Counted from the stretch's first letter, positions 36,380 through 45,163 are shown. The stretch is 64,000 nucleotides of DNA from Paenibacillus sp. FSL H7-0326 (GCF_001955535.1 NZ_MPVN01000002.1:310001-374000); one strand, 5' to 3'. The notes: generated from the sequence alone by a model not told the origin. Made by a program: numbers and translations.

Positions 36380-38731
36380 TTATGAAGCGCAGGATTCACA
36401 TTCTTCAGGCATCTCGTTTGCCATGTTACGTACGTAGTAAGTGGTTTTCACACCGCTTTTCCATGCGTCCAGGTGAAGCTCAAGGAAGTCCATTGCGTCG
36501 ATGTCAGGCTTCACGTACAAGTTGAACGATTGTCCTTGGTCAATGAACCGTTGACGAGATGCTACGTGCTTAATAGACCAGTGTTGGTCAAGCTCGAAGG
36601 CATTCTTACGGTAGTACTGCACGGTAACCATGTTCAGATCAGGTGCAGGGTTGGCAATCTTGTAGGTCGTCTTCTCCTCGTATGTCAAGAGTCCGTACAC
36701 AGGGTCGATGGAAGCTGTAGAACCTGCAATAACGGATGTCGATCCATTCGGAGCCACCGCGAACAAGTATCCATTACGAATACCGTGCTCCATGACATCC
36801 AGGCACAACTGATACCAGTCAAGTCCCTGAGGGCTTTCGATTGGGAATAGTTTACCTTCAGCGTCACGACCGACTAAGCCGCGATCAATGAAGTAGTTAC
36901 CGTTAGCCCACTCGGAACCTTTGAACAGAGGGTACGCGCCTTTCTCCATCGACAACTTCATGGATGCCTTGATGCCATAGAAGCTGATCTTCTCGTACAG
37001 GTTCACGTTGTACTCAACAGCCGCATCCGACTCCCACCGCAGGTGATTCAATGCTAGACGGTGATGGTATCCGAACGTTCCAAGACCAATAGCACGATAT
37101 TGTTGGTTGGTGTGTACCGCTTGAAGGACTTCAAGCTTATCAGCATTCAGGTCAATGATGTTGTCCAACATGCGAACCTGGATGTCGATGATACGTTCAA
37201 GCTCATGATCCTCTGCTTTACCTAGGTTGATAGAGGATAGGTTACACACTACCATCTCACCAGGAATCTTCTCGATGAGGATGCGAGTCTTACCTTCCTT
37301 AGTTACCAGTTCCTCCCTCACTACCTTGGTGGCAGATTGGTTCTGTTCGATCTCTGTGCAGAGGTTAGAACAGTAGATGATTCCGTGACCTTTGTTCGGG
37401 TTGGCACGGTTTACTGTGTCCTTGTAGAACATGTAAGGTACACCAGTCTCAAGCTGAGAGGTCAGGATACGGATGAAGATGTCGATAGCAGGTACGGTCA
37501 ATCGCGGCAGAGTTGGGTGATCTACGCATTGTTGGTACAGCTCACGGAATCTTCCCTTACCCTGCTCCTCGTCATACACCTCGTCCAGTTCAAAGCCCAT
37601 GATGGTATGTACTTCGTGAGGGCAGAACAAGTGCCAGTCGTCTCCGTTGTCCACTGCTTCCATGAACAGGTCAGAAGCAATGAATCCCAGGAAGATGTCG
37701 TGTGCTCTCATACGATCATCTCCGTTGTTCAGTCTGAGATCGAGGAAGCTCAGGATGTCACGGTGCCAGTCTTGCAGGTATACTGCAATGGAACCTTTAC
37801 GAGTACCCAACTGGTCTACGGATACCGCAGTGTTGTTGAGCTGTCGAATCCAAGGCACCACACCCGCCGACTTGTTCTTGTAGCCACGGATGTCGGAGTT
37901 ACGAGCACGCACCTTGCCCATGTATACGCCGATACCGCCACCCATCTTGCTCAACCGAGCTACGTCCGTGTTGGAATCGTAGATACCGATAAGCGAGTCA
38001 TCTACTGTGTCAATGAAGCAGGACGAGAGCTGACCGCCCTTTGCCTTACCTGCATTCGACATCGTAGGCGTTGCTGTAGTCATCTTCAGAGTTGACTGTG
38101 CCCAGTATGCTTCTTTGACTAATTCCATACGCTTCTCAGGGGCTTCGTTAAGCATCTCAACCATGGAGATAATCATGTAACGCTCCTGAGGAAGCTCGAA
38201 AGTGTTCTTCTCGTAGTCCCCTGTCAGGTAACGCTCATCAAGAGTAAGGAGACCAATGAACGTGAACAGGTGGTCGCGGGTATGGTCAATCGTTGCTTCA
38301 AGCTCAGCAATGTCACTGTCGGAATATACTTCCAACAATCGAGCATCATAGATACCGATAGACGTGAGGTACTTGAGCAGATCACTGAAGGAACCATACG
38401 GTTTATTTGGGTAAGTCTTGTATTCACGGTTGATCGCCGCTTGCTTGTACAGTTTGGTTCCGTAGATGCGGGATGCTACGAACATCCAATCAGGGAACTC
38501 TTTGTCGATCAGCTCTACCGCAGTCATGTACAATGCGTTGGTTATATCAACGCTTGCCACCTCTACGCGGTTCAGCTTGGACAATGCACCCTTCAGCAGT
38601 ACCTCTTGGTCTAGGTTAGGGTGGTTCTCCATGACACGGGAGATGTATACCATCAACCTCTCAAGGTCAAAGCTCATCTCTCTGTTCTCAGGTTTGGTTA
38701 CGGTCTTGATGCGAGTCTTAATTGCTGTCAC
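36380..38731 (-). CDS. nrdA: Ribonucleotide reductase, class I alpha subunit
   Basis: The catalytic subunit reduces ribonucleoside diphosphates to deoxy forms. It has 783 residues. The partial ATP-cone-like N terminus is followed by the ten-stranded barrel with first active-site Cys in GGQLSSCFID, the NLCTEI block carrying the thiyl Cys and Glu, the PNGSTS loop, and a C-terminal redox tail CESCAS. The start is a GTG behind GGGGGAGAG. No intein or split was seen in the frame. It is co-oriented with nrdB but transcriptionally separated from it. Confidence 0.96.
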   Translation of the reverse strand: MTAIKTRIKTVTKPENREMSFDLERLMVYISRVMENHPNLDQEVLLKGALSKLNRVEVASVDITNALYMTAVELIDKEFPDWMFVASRIYGTKLYKQAAINREYKTYPNKPYGSFSDLLKYLTSIGIYDARLLEVYSDSDIAELEATIDHTRDHLFTFIGLLTLDERYLTGDYEKNTFELPQERYMIISMVEMLNEAPEKRMELVKEAYWAQSTLKMTTATPTMSNAGKAKGGQLSSCFIDTVDDSLIGIYDSNTDVARLSKMGGGIGVYMGKVRARNSDIRGYKNKSAGVVPWIRQLNNTAVSVDQLGTRKGSIAVYLQDWHRDILSFLDLRLNNGDDRMRAHDIFLGFIASDLFMEAVDNGDDWHLFCPHEVHTIMGFELDEVYDEEQGKGRFRELYQQCVDHPTLPRLTVPAIDIFIRILTSQLETGVPYMFYKDTVNRANPNKGHGIIYCSNLCTEIEQNQSATKVVREELVTKEGKTRILIEKIPGEMVVCNLSSINLGKAEDHELERIIDIQVRMLDNIIDLNADKLEVLQAVHTNQQYRAIGLGTFGYHHRLALNHLRWESDAAVEYNVNLYEKISFYGIKASMKLSMEKGAYPLFKGSEWANGNYFIDRGLVGRDAEGKLFPIESPQGLDWYQLCLDVMEHGIRNGYLFAVAPNGSTSVIAGSTASIDPVYGLLTYEEKTTYKIANPAPDLNMVTVQYYRKNAFELDQHWSIKHVASRQRFIDQGQSFNLYVKPDIDAMDFLELHLDAWKSGVKTTYYVRNMANEMPEECESCAS

Positions 38732-38751
38732 GGTTTTCTCTCCCCCACGGT

Positions 38752-39126
38752 TTATTTTGATAGCCTGTAGTTTGCCATTAGGTGATCCACTACGAAGTCG
38801 AGTCCTGGCAATCTCTGCGAAACCATCTCCTCTAGTAACGGAGACAGTGATCGTAATCCCACCGCTATAATTGGCGTTCTATTAGTATAGGCAGTATGGA
38901 TTATCACTACTTCATCCACTGAGAGGTTTTCGTTGGTCGCATCGAAGACTACGACATCTGATTGAACCACAGCCCTCTCGACCATGAGCATGTATTCACG
39001 GTTACTCATCCCGATGGCTGTGGAAGGGTCATGGTGTGCCCATGCAATGTCGGTATAGGTACTCAGGCTCTCTAATGAGAACCCGATAGCTACTGCGCTA
39101 ATCACTACCGACCACCGCCCATCCAT
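38752..39126 (-). CDS. Nucleoside 2-deoxyribosyltransferase-like protein
   Basis: The 124-residue protein has a Rossmann-like pattern: SLESLSTYTDIAWAHHD, then VERAVVQSDVVVFDATNENLSVDEVVIIHTAYTNRTPIIAVG. The SD-VVVFD...S-DE...A...PII order is that of the nucleoside deoxyribosyltransferase/TIR-like fold. The start at 39126 has AAAGGG upstream and overlaps the next gene's end. A role in base salvage or NAD-related chemistry is possible; the fold alone does not decide. Confidence 0.5.
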   Translation of the reverse strand: MDGRWSVVISAVAIGFSLESLSTYTDIAWAHHDPSTAIGMSNREYMLMVERAVVQSDVVVFDATNENLSVDEVVIIHTAYTNRTPIIAVGLRSLSPLLEEMVSQRLPGLDFVVDHLMANYRLSK

Positions 39127-39448
39127 ACGCTTTACCCTTTTTGACTTCCTCAAGAGTTAGCGTCCCAAGCTCCTGACCATCCAGGTACTTGAACAGGTCA
39201 GACACATATACTTCAAACTGCTCCCCTGTATCCGTGTGCTCAATAGTTAGCCCTGCACTTGATCGGGAGGAGAACCACCCCACGATCTTGAAGGTGCCAC
39301 CTACTCGTTGCTTGTCCCGAGTCTTGTTCTTAAGCTCAGGACGAACAGGATACTCATGGTTCAAGCAATAGCCGTACTTGTCATCGTCCTTGTACTCCTT
39401 ATCGCAGGAGGGGCATACCTTGACCATGATCTGACTACTCTTTGCCAC
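39098..39448 (-). CDS. Hypothetical phage zinc-ribbon protein, 116 aa
   Basis: A GTG start follows AGGAGGTTGTTCA. The N terminus has CPSC and a later Cys-x2-His (CLNH), a likely zinc site, followed by a beta-rich region (FKIVGWFSSRSS). Function unknown. Confidence 0.65.
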   Translation of the reverse strand: MAKSSQIMVKVCPSCDKEYKDDDKYGYCLNHEYPVRPELKNKTRDKQRVGGTFKIVGWFSSRSSAGLTIEHTDTGEQFEVYVSDLFKYLDGQELGTLTLEEVKKGKAYGWAVVGSD

Positions 39449-39728
39449 TGAACAACCTCCTTCCTTGATCGACGACCTCCCGAAGCTCTTTCAACTCCCT
39501 CATCAGCTTGTGGTACTCGTCTCCCGTCATGATCGCCACACTATAATCCAATCGGGTCAACCCCTGCTTGTCATCGCGGGTCTCCTGCACAGTGATGTTC
39601 TCAAACAGAGGTTTCCTGAACTTATTTGCCATGTCATTGTCAATGATCTTCTTCAGCTCATCAGGAGGAATTTTACAAGTAGCTACCTCAAGATCAGTTA
39701 CCAACCGAGTTGCGTGATACAAGTTCAT
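39435..39728 (-). CDS. Hypothetical phage protein, 97 aa
   Basis: The ATG follows GAGGTTAAGGG. The protein is charged, with a helical C terminus (ELKELREVVDQG). It overlaps both neighbours, so it is part of a tightly packed operon. No family is recognised. Confidence 0.6.
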   Translation of the reverse strand: MNLYHATRLVTDLEVATCKIPPDELKKIIDNDMANKFRKPLFENITVQETRDDKQGLTRLDYSVAIMTGDEYHKLMRELKELREVVDQGRRLFSGKE

Positions 39729-40083
39729 CCCTTAACCTCCTCAGCAAGTCAAGCTCCTCTACCAAGGTGTAGAACTCTCTATCCCGAATAACGAAGTAGT
39801 CAGTGTTCTCACCGAAAGAGAATGCAAGGGCAGGTATCTTCTTGTTCTCGAACCCTTCCTGCTCAATCTTGTCCATCCATTCCTTCTTTATGGTCATTGA
39901 CTTGGAAGGTTTCTCCTTGGTCTTGGCTTCTATTTGAAACAGCTCGGATACGATGTCACTCTTAGCGAACCACAACGCCCCCGAAGCCAATACTCTTTTC
40001 GCATCTTGTTTGATCTGTTGAAGACTCCGTGTAATGCGAGTCTCTTGTCGCTTGGAAGCGATCTGACCTCTGCTCTTAGACAT
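39694..40083 (-). CDS. PD-(D/E)XK nuclease, Holliday-junction-resolvase-like
   Basis: The 129-residue protein reads ASGALWFAKSDIVSELFQIEAKTK (in two parts: SGALW..KSDI and FQIEAKTK). This is the D...E-x-K core of small phage nucleases, with Asp in KSDI and Glu-x-Lys in IEAK. An N-terminal basic helix precedes it and a PALAFSF strand follows. Such proteins resolve branched DNA. It lies two genes from recA, consistent with recombination. Confidence 0.65.
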   Translation of the reverse strand: MSKSRGQIASKRQETRITRSLQQIKQDAKRVLASGALWFAKSDIVSELFQIEAKTKEKPSKSMTIKKEWMDKIEQEGFENKKIPALAFSFGENTDYFVIRDREFYTLVEELDLLRRLRDELVSRNSVGN

Positions 40084-40306
40084 TTACCTGACCCATCCTC
40101 TCTACAACCTGCTGTTTAATTGAGCTTTCTACAGCTTCAATAATGCGTGGGCTGTTCTCCGATACGATCTGCTGAGTAACGGTGAGGTAAATATCCCTCT
40201 TTGCTTGATTCAATCTATATTTGAGACAGTACCCCAGGGACAGGGCGATAGCGTTAGCTACCCCCGCCACTGCGATACCGTAGGCGATTGGCTCCATACG
40301 GTTCAT
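40076..40306 (-). CDS. Small phage membrane protein, 76 aa
   Basis: One membrane segment (about 8-27) precedes a basic and then acidic helical tail. The ATG overlaps the upstream stop by 4 bp (ATGA); a second ATG three codons on has better spacing to AAGGG. Function unknown. Confidence 0.6.
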   Translation of the reverse strand: MNRMEPIAYGIAVAGVANAIALSLGYCLKYRLNQAKRDIYLTVTQQIVSENSPRIIEAVESSIKQQVVERMGQVNV

Positions 40307-40596
40307 CCCTTCTGTTTCATTTCATAAATCTTCAGGCGAAGTGTAGCCCGAAGCATAGGGAAGAACAGCCCTACGATGGATGGTGGAATGTCGAGGATGA
40401 CACGCACCACATGATACAAGCGAATTACTCGCTCTCTACCGAGGAACACGTTGAGATACCCTTTGACCATCCCTTCATCCCTGGTTTCAGACCAAATGTG
40501 GCAAGCTCTGACGATGAAGTAGAGAGCATAAGCCGCCCACAGAATCATCTGCCACCAAGTCAAGCTGACAAACGATGTATACAATCCCACGAACAT
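40303..40596 (-). CDS. Phage membrane protein, 97 aa
   Basis: Two membrane segments (about 8-30 and 65-84) flank a charged loop containing WSETRDEG. The ATG follows GGGGGTAA. It lies 4 bp after recA and is coupled to the next membrane gene, so the two may act together. Confidence 0.6.
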   Translation of the reverse strand: MFVGLYTSFVSLTWWQMILWAAYALYFIVRACHIWSETRDEGMVKGYLNVFLGRERVIRLYHVVRVILDIPPSIVGLFFPMLRATLRLKIYEMKQKG

Positions 40597-40600
40597 ACGG

Positions 40601-41704
40601 TTACCCCCTAATTGCGTTTTGGACTAGCTCGTAGATCATGTTGTAAAGCTTGCTATCGTTCTCCTGAACGTCCAATTCTACGGCTTCTTTGACCTTAGCG
40701 ATACCGTTCCACTTCTGCTCCTTGCCTTCCTCATCGGGAACGATCTCCCCAGTAGTGGTGTCAACGAGCTTGAGCCAAGACGTTCCGCTAAGAACACCCA
40801 CCTCTTTAGCTACCGTTACAAGCTCCATGATTCTGTCCATACCATAGGCATAGTACAGGTCGATGGAAGCAGTTCGGAACGGCGGCGCGATCTTGTTCTT
40901 CGATACCTTCAGCTTGGACTGCTGACCTAGGATTACCTTGGCTGATCCCGATCCTTTAGCGAAGAACTCGCCTTTGCTTACGTCCAATGTCTGAGTGGAG
41001 TTATGCTTGAATGCACGCCCACCTGAGGAATCAGTTGGAGTACCGTACATGGAGAAGCCGCCGATCTTGTCACGCAACTGCTGAATGAAGATCAGTGTGG
41101 TGCCTGAGTTCTTCAGCTCACCTGAGTTGACGAGCTTACGCATGGCAGAGGAGTTCAGCTTGGACGTACCGCCCACCCGAGTCTCTTTCTCGAAGTCGTC
41201 ATTCTCCATCTCGCTTTTAAGCATCAGACCGTCCGTGGAATCCAGTACGATATAGGCGAACCGTCTGCTACGAAGCATCGAAAGGATCATGCCGTAGATT
41301 TTCTCTGCGTAGGTATCAGGCTGAGAGACGAACAGCTTATCTGTGTTCACTCCGAGAGTCCGTGCCCACTCAAGGTTCAAGGCATTCTCCAAGTCGATGA
41401 TCGCATTGTCACGTTCAGGCTCAACCTGCTGTGCTTCTGCAATCGCCATGAGTGCCAATGTCGTTTTACCTGCCGCTTCCCCGCCACGAAGGAATACCAT
41501 CCGTCCCTGGGCAAAGCCGCCGCCAAGTGCCAGGTCGAGCATCAAGGAGCCTGATGACCGCACATTGATGTCGAACAGCTTCTCGGACTTACCGAGCAGG
41601 AACATGGACTGCTCACCGAACTCCTTACGGAATTGCTGAAGGAGCTTGACCCGTTCCGCGTCATAGATGTCGATTTCTTTCTCAACCGTTGCTGTTTCCG
41701 TCAT
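40601..41704 (-). CDS. RecA/UvsX-like recombinase
   Basis: The phage strand-exchange protein has 367 residues. It has Walker A GGEAAGKTT (about residues 73-81), Walker B YIVLDSTDG, DNA-binding loop segments (RVGGTSKLNSSAMRK) and the FIQQLRDKIGGFS block equivalent to RecA loop L2. It is divergent from the bacterial RecA sequence type and lacks its acidic C-terminal tail, so it is a phage gene rather than a host copy. The ATG overlaps the upstream stop. It probably drives recombination-dependent replication with the phage SSB. Confidence 0.92.
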   Translation of the reverse strand: MTETATVEKEIDIYDAERVKLLQQFRKEFGEQSMFLLGKSEKLFDINVRSSGSLMLDLALGGGFAQGRMVFLRGGEAAGKTTLALMAIAEAQQVEPERDNAIIDLENALNLEWARTLGVNTDKLFVSQPDTYAEKIYGMILSMLRSRRFAYIVLDSTDGLMLKSEMENDDFEKETRVGGTSKLNSSAMRKLVNSGELKNSGTTLIFIQQLRDKIGGFSMYGTPTDSSGGRAFKHNSTQTLDVSKGEFFAKGSGSAKVILGQQSKLKVSKNKIAPPFRTASIDLYYAYGMDRIMELVTVAKEVGVLSGTSWLKLVDTTTGEIVPDEEGKEQKWNGIAKVKEAVELDVQENDSKLYNMIYELVQNAIRG

Positions 41705-42012
41705 TGCTCACCCTCCGTGAATTTCTCAATTTCATCCCATGTCTTCTTCATCCTAAGTAGAGGACTGAAGGCACATATAGCGTTGTCATACGACTCCCCA
41801 TCGAGTTGTTTGATGTCCCGTAAGGTACGGAGCAGTGCGACGAACGCCCCAAGAGAGTTATGAATGAACTCATCGTAGGTTACTTTCGAGGGGAGGATAT
41901 TTCTCTTGTACGCATCAATTGTCATCCCGTGAGCGATTACAGTTCTCTCAAGACCTTTCGACAAGGTTACGTAACTCTTACCGTCATCAAGTTTCACTTC
42001 AAACTGAATCAA
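41701..42012 (-). CDS. Hypothetical phage protein, 103 aa
   Basis: The TTG start lies nine bases after AGGAGG. The N terminus is beta-rich (FEVKLDDGKSYVTLS) and the rest helical. It resembles a small tail-assembly or adaptor type protein only by composition. It is coupled to recA. Confidence 0.6.
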   Translation of the reverse strand: MIQFEVKLDDGKSYVTLSKGLERTVIAHGMTIDAYKRNILPSKVTYDEFIHNSLGAFVALLRTLRDIKQLDGESYDNAICAFSPLLRMKKTWDEIEKFTEGEQ

Positions 42013-42175
42013 GTCTTACATCCTCCTTCGTGGTGATCTTTACGTTGTAGAAGCCGTGCTTATCCCGTTTCACAACAGCGGAGTCTCCCACGGAGGTCTT
42101 AAAAGTACCGTCCGTGAGATTGTTCTCCTGCATAAACGGGATGATCTTCTCGTGAACCAGGTCTCGGAAGCTCAT
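41999..42175 (-). CDS. Small phage protein, 58 aa
   Basis: The ATG at 42175 lies seven bases after GGGAGGTG and opens 58 codons in a stretch otherwise without a gene. It overlaps the next start by 14 bp. The protein is soluble, with a helical N terminus (LVHEKIIPFMQEN) and a beta-hairpin-like C terminus. No family is recognised. Confidence 0.65.
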   Translation of the reverse strand: MSFRDLVHEKIIPFMQENNLTDGTFKTSVGDSAVVKRDKHGFYNVKITTKEDVRLDSV

Positions 42176-42188
42176 CTCCGCACCTCCC

Positions 42189-42575
42189 TTACTTCTTTTT
42201 CTTTTCGAGCTTACGTCTGCGAACAGTCACGAACTCAGACTTGTTCTCGCTGAGGAACTGCCCTACTACACTCGAAGTGACGACCTGCTTCTCAACAAGA
42301 GCCGACACTCCTTGGTAGTCAAGCTCATCACGCTCACGACCAGTCTTGGAAGCAAGACCATCCTTGTCGAAGGACTTCGTGTAACGGTAGTTGTTCTTGA
42401 ATGCCAAGCAGTGAAGCTCATCCACAGGTACCGTCATCTCAGCCACACCCTCCTCGCGGAGAATGTCTGCGATCTCGTCTTTGATGCGGGCTTCTGCCAA
42501 TTCGATCTCAGACTTCTTCAGACGAAGACTCAACAACTCGCTACCCAACTGAACCAACTTAAACTCTTTACTCAT
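42189..42575 (-). CDS. Hypothetical phage protein, 128 aa
   Basis: Predicted N-terminal coiled coil (about 8-45), a middle segment, and a very basic C terminus (RRRKLEKKKK) that could bind nucleic acid. The ATG follows GGGGGAA and overlaps the upstream gene. Confidence 0.6.
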   Translation of the reverse strand: MSKEFKLVQLGSELLSLRLKKSEIELAEARIKDEIADILREEGVAEMTVPVDELHCLAFKNNYRYTKSFDKDGLASKTGRERDELDYQGVSALVEKQVVTSSVVGQFLSENKSEFVTVRRRKLEKKKK

Positions 42576-43123
42576 GCGTTATTCCCCCTGTTAATTTGTC
42601 TTCTTGTATCAAGATTGTCGTTACCTCTGCGAGTGATCTCCCGAGAGATCGCGTTTGCACGGTGCTCATATCCTTCACGTAAGGCACGGAAGGTGATAAA
42701 TGTAGCGAGATTCTGAGTGTAGGTCTGCTCCCATTCCACATATACTGGCTCTGTGTGGACTGCGGCATCCCGTAGCTCTCGGCTCCCGTCTTGGATTGTG
42801 TACAGTTGTTTCTTGATAGTGTCTCTGATCTCCCGAGCCGTAGCTTGGTCGATGTCAGCGAGTGCTTCACAGTATCTTGCATAGGAGATCATTGTCGTCC
42901 ATCGGTCAAGAAAGTCACCCAGTTCGGAGAATGGTACATTCGCCACCCCACCGTACCGCCGCTTCATCTGCTCCCACTCCGTGAAAAGGTCAACCCCATT
43001 CACAGCATCCTCAGGCTTTGGCGGGACTGGTAGACCCGCCTTAGCAATTTTGGACTTCGTGGCTTCCCTGGACTCGAATGACTTAATCCCCTGCTCGATT
43101 TGCTGTCGAGTCATTTCAGGCAT
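42572..43123 (-). CDS. Hypothetical phage protein, 183 aa
   Basis: A mostly helical, charged protein. The start overlaps the upstream stop (TAATG). It carries a Pro-rich segment (LPVPPKPED) and a C terminus rich in Arg and Asn. No domain is recognised. Confidence 0.65.
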   Translation of the reverse strand: MPEMTRQQIEQGIKSFESREATKSKIAKAGLPVPPKPEDAVNGVDLFTEWEQMKRRYGGVANVPFSELGDFLDRWTTMISYARYCEALADIDQATAREIRDTIKKQLYTIQDGSRELRDAAVHTEPVYVEWEQTYTQNLATFITFRALREGYEHRANAISREITRRGNDNLDTRRQINRGNNA

Positions 43124-43479
43124 TAGTCACACAACCCCTCATATTGCTCACCTAACTCGGCAAGCCGTTTCAATTCGTTGAAGTGGGTGTAATGGATGGT
43201 CACCAGTACGTCCTTGTTGTCACCCTTCTCCTTCATGACAAGGATTGGGGTCTTCTTGGATGCCTTAGCTTCCACCGCCAACTTATCCCACCAACGGAAG
43301 ATTGCTATCTTGGTGTAGCACTTACACTCGATCTCGTAGGTAGAGTGGATAACGTCCCCCGTGCGATCTTCACCTTGGTCGGTTTTGTTAATTGCCCCCG
43401 ACCCCATGTTACGCTTAGCACCATCAAAGATGTTCTTACCTACCCAACGCTCGAATGCTTTCCACAACTTGTCAGCCAT
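43123..43479 (-). CDS. PD-(D/E)XK-type endonuclease
   Basis: The 118-residue protein shows KNMGSGAI-type entry (NMGSGAINK), then TGDVIHSTYEIECKCYTK, the D...E-x-K core of resolvase-like nucleases, and VTIHYTHFNELKRL at the end. It is a second small nuclease beside the one at 39694. The ATG follows GGGGGTTT. A role in processing recombination intermediates or host DNA is likely; specificity is unknown. Confidence 0.65.
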   Translation of the reverse strand: MADKLWKAFERWVGKNIFDGAKRNMGSGAINKTDQGEDRTGDVIHSTYEIECKCYTKIAIFRWWDKLAVEAKASKKTPILVMKEKGDNKDVLVTIHYTHFNELKRLAELGEQYEGLCD

Positions 43480-43480
43480 C

Positions 43481-43591
43481 TTAGAAACCCCCTATATGCC
43501 AGTAGATAAATCCATGAGTCAGCCCCAGGATGTAGAACACGAGGAGGACAAGGATAGTAAGTTGCTCAGGGTCAAGTTGTTTTTTGAACAA
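43481..43591 (-). CDS. Tiny single-span membrane peptide, 36 aa
   Basis: A TTG start eight bases after GGGGG opens 36 codons that fill the gap between two phage genes; the stop is two bases before the next start. After an N-terminal FKKQLDPEQ the rest is a membrane segment (LTILVLLVFYILGL). It could be a lysis-, holin- or exclusion-type peptide, without direct evidence. Confidence 0.55.
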   Translation of the reverse strand: MFKKQLDPEQLTILVLLVFYILGLTHGFIYWHIGGF

Positions 43592-43595
43592 GGGC

Positions 43596-43895
43596 TTAAC
43601 CCCCTAACGCCGAGAACTCCGTGCGATATTCTCTTGCCTTTTCTTGACGTGCTTCAAGAACTCGTGCAGGAGGTGTGATCTCCCGAAGCTCCACCAATTT
43701 ACGGAACTGACGAGTGATCGTCTCCGCAGGTGTTGCCTTGCGAATCTCTGCCATTTCCTTCACATTGTCATACAGCACCCAGTAGGAAGCTACGAGATCG
43801 TTGTAGTTCTCCTTCACCTCAGGGAAGGCTTTCACCATCTCGATGATGTTCTTGCGAATGTTGAAATACTGCGCTACTTTCGGTTGCTCTTGCAT
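43596..43895 (-). CDS. Hypothetical phage protein, 99 aa
   Basis: It is helical and charged, and starts at an ATG eight bases after GAGGAGG. First gene of the large unit behind promoter element 4. No family is recognised. Confidence 0.65.
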   Translation of the reverse strand: MQEQPKVAQYFNIRKNIIEMVKAFPEVKENYNDLVASYWVLYDNVKEMAEIRKATPAETITRQFRKLVELREITPPARVLEARQEKAREYRTEFSALGG

Positions 43896-43935
43896 CCTTA
43901 TTCCTCCTCGAAGTTCTTAAATTGTCTTACACTTT

Positions 43936-43965
43936 CTCTATACGACATGGATTAAGAGCAGTTAA
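43936..43965 (-). promoter_or_regulatory. Phage promoter element 4
   Basis: TTAACT (43965-43960), 15 bp, CGTATAGAG (43944-43936). It faces the 43895-to-36380 unit with the nucleases, recA and nrdA, just after a terminator. Confidence 0.82.
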
Positions 43966-43981
43966 GGGGCTATTTTAAGCA

Positions 43982-44010
43982 AAGAAAAAGGAGAGCATTA
44001 GCTCTCCTTA
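43982..44010 (-). terminator. Terminator before promoter element 4
   Basis: GGAGAGCTAATGCTCTCC: a 7-bp stem with a TTTTTCTTT tract on the minus strand. It overlaps the end of the 43998 gene. Confidence 0.85.
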
Positions 44011-44351
44011 ATTGCTTTCATAACGATCTCCAACTTATCCAACGGCAGTTTCCTGAAGTCGGTACCACTAATCTCATACAGGAGATTCCTCCTACGGTTA
44101 GCATCCTTGACTTCTTGTGTAACTGGTTGCAGGTAGTAACGTGTTGTAAACCACCCCTCACCTGAACGATGATCTCCTCGATTATCAAATAGAAGATCAT
44201 TGTCTAGCCTGATCTTTCCAGTAGGGGTGACACGCTTCACCTTATGGATGGCATAACTCTTATCACCGCCATAGCGAACGGTATTGTACGCCACCTCGTC
44301 CCCTTCCTTTAGACCTTTAAGCCACTTTTCGTGTTCTTCTCCTCTTATCAT
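43998..44351 (-). CDS. Hypothetical phage protein, 117 aa
   Basis: The ATG overlaps the upstream stop (ATGA). The N-terminal part is beta-rich (GDEVAYNT...YAIHKVKRVTPTGKIRL), like small KOW/SH3-type modules, followed by a helical C terminus. Last gene of the unit that begins with the DNA polymerase. No family can be named. Confidence 0.65.
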   Translation of the reverse strand: MIRGEEHEKWLKGLKEGDEVAYNTVRYGGDKSYAIHKVKRVTPTGKIRLDNDLLFDNRGDHRSGEGWFTTRYYLQPVTQEVKDANRRRNLLYEISGTDFRKLPLDKLEIVMKAIKES

Positions 44352-45163
44352 TTCTTCTTCGGCTCCTTTAGGTCTGCGTCACAGAGGTATTTGAACTCGC
44401 AGTATCTACAGCTATCGCCTTCTTCCTTCGGCGGCAACTCTCCACGCAGAACGTAGTCTTCGATGGTTGTAATACGGGCTACGACCCAATCCAGTTGTTC
44501 CTGACGATACTCCACGAAGTACGCCTTCCACTCCTGGTTCCCCTTATTCAGGTACAGAAACATGACGTACTTAACTCCTGTCCCTAGGCAGTAGATCGCC
44601 CCCTGCTTCAGGTGGTCTTTCAGCGGCTCAATGATCTTGTCATAGTCGGTGGGGTTGATCGTCTTGAACTCGAACAGTATGTCCTTGTTAATGAACGAGA
44701 ACGCCCCGTCCACCATTGCCGAGATCGGGTACTTCTTCGTCCAACGGCTGTCAACGAATTTGACTTCCATTGGAGGAGCGTTGTGCTCTTTAATCCACTC
44801 AATACCTTCCGCTCCGTATGTAGGTAGCTCCTCAAGTGGAATGAGCTTAACAGCAGATTTCTCCTCCTCGTTCATCTTCATGAGAACCTGGGTCTGAACC
44901 CATTCATGAAGCTGAGTCCCTACGTCCAGGATGCGCTCCGAACGCGGATACTTCTTCTTACGAGGAGGTTGTCCCGTCAGCTTGTAAAACTGAAGCCGCC
45001 CGCACTTGTAGTAACTTGACGGGTTGAACGCAAGTCTACCTGATCGTTTGTTGTTACGTGAAGTGAGGAACTTGTCCAATACAGCCGTGAATAGCTCCTC
45101 AGGTGTTTTATTCGCTACGTTGGATTCCTTCTTCACCATGTTTGCTAGTTTCTTCAACGACAC
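44348..45163 (-). CDS. Cas4/RecB-like exonuclease with probable Fe-S cluster
   Basis: The protein of 271 residues belongs to the PD-(D/E)XK RecB/Cas4 group. It has an isolated Cys in SSYYKCGRLQFYK (about 54), a His in VGTQLHEWVQ, MVDGAFSF then ILFEFKT (the D...E-x-K core), a QGAIYCLGTG motif, and a C-terminal CRYCEFKYLC, giving the four-Cys pattern of a 4Fe-4S cluster. It probably resects DNA ends. The start is a GTG behind GGGAGGT. No CRISPR array is near, so it is a phage replication or recombination nuclease. Confidence 0.85.
   Translation of the reverse strand: MSLKKLANMVKKESNVANKTPEELFTAVLDKFLTSRNNKRSGRLAFNPSSYYKCGRLQFYKLTGQPPRKKKYPRSERILDVGTQLHEWVQTQVLMKMNEEEKSAVKLIPLEELPTYGAEGIEWIKEHNAPPMEVKFVDSRWTKKYPISAMVDGAFSFINKDILFEFKTINPTDYDKIIEPLKDHLKQGAIYCLGTGVKYVMFLYLNKGNQEWKAYFVEYRQEQLDWVVARITTIEDYVLRGELPPKEEGDSCRYCEFKYLCDADLKEPKKK

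Noticed and set aside
37337..38095. A 252-codon plus-strand frame
   Set aside because: It is antisense to nrdA and lacks a ribosome site or recognisable motif.
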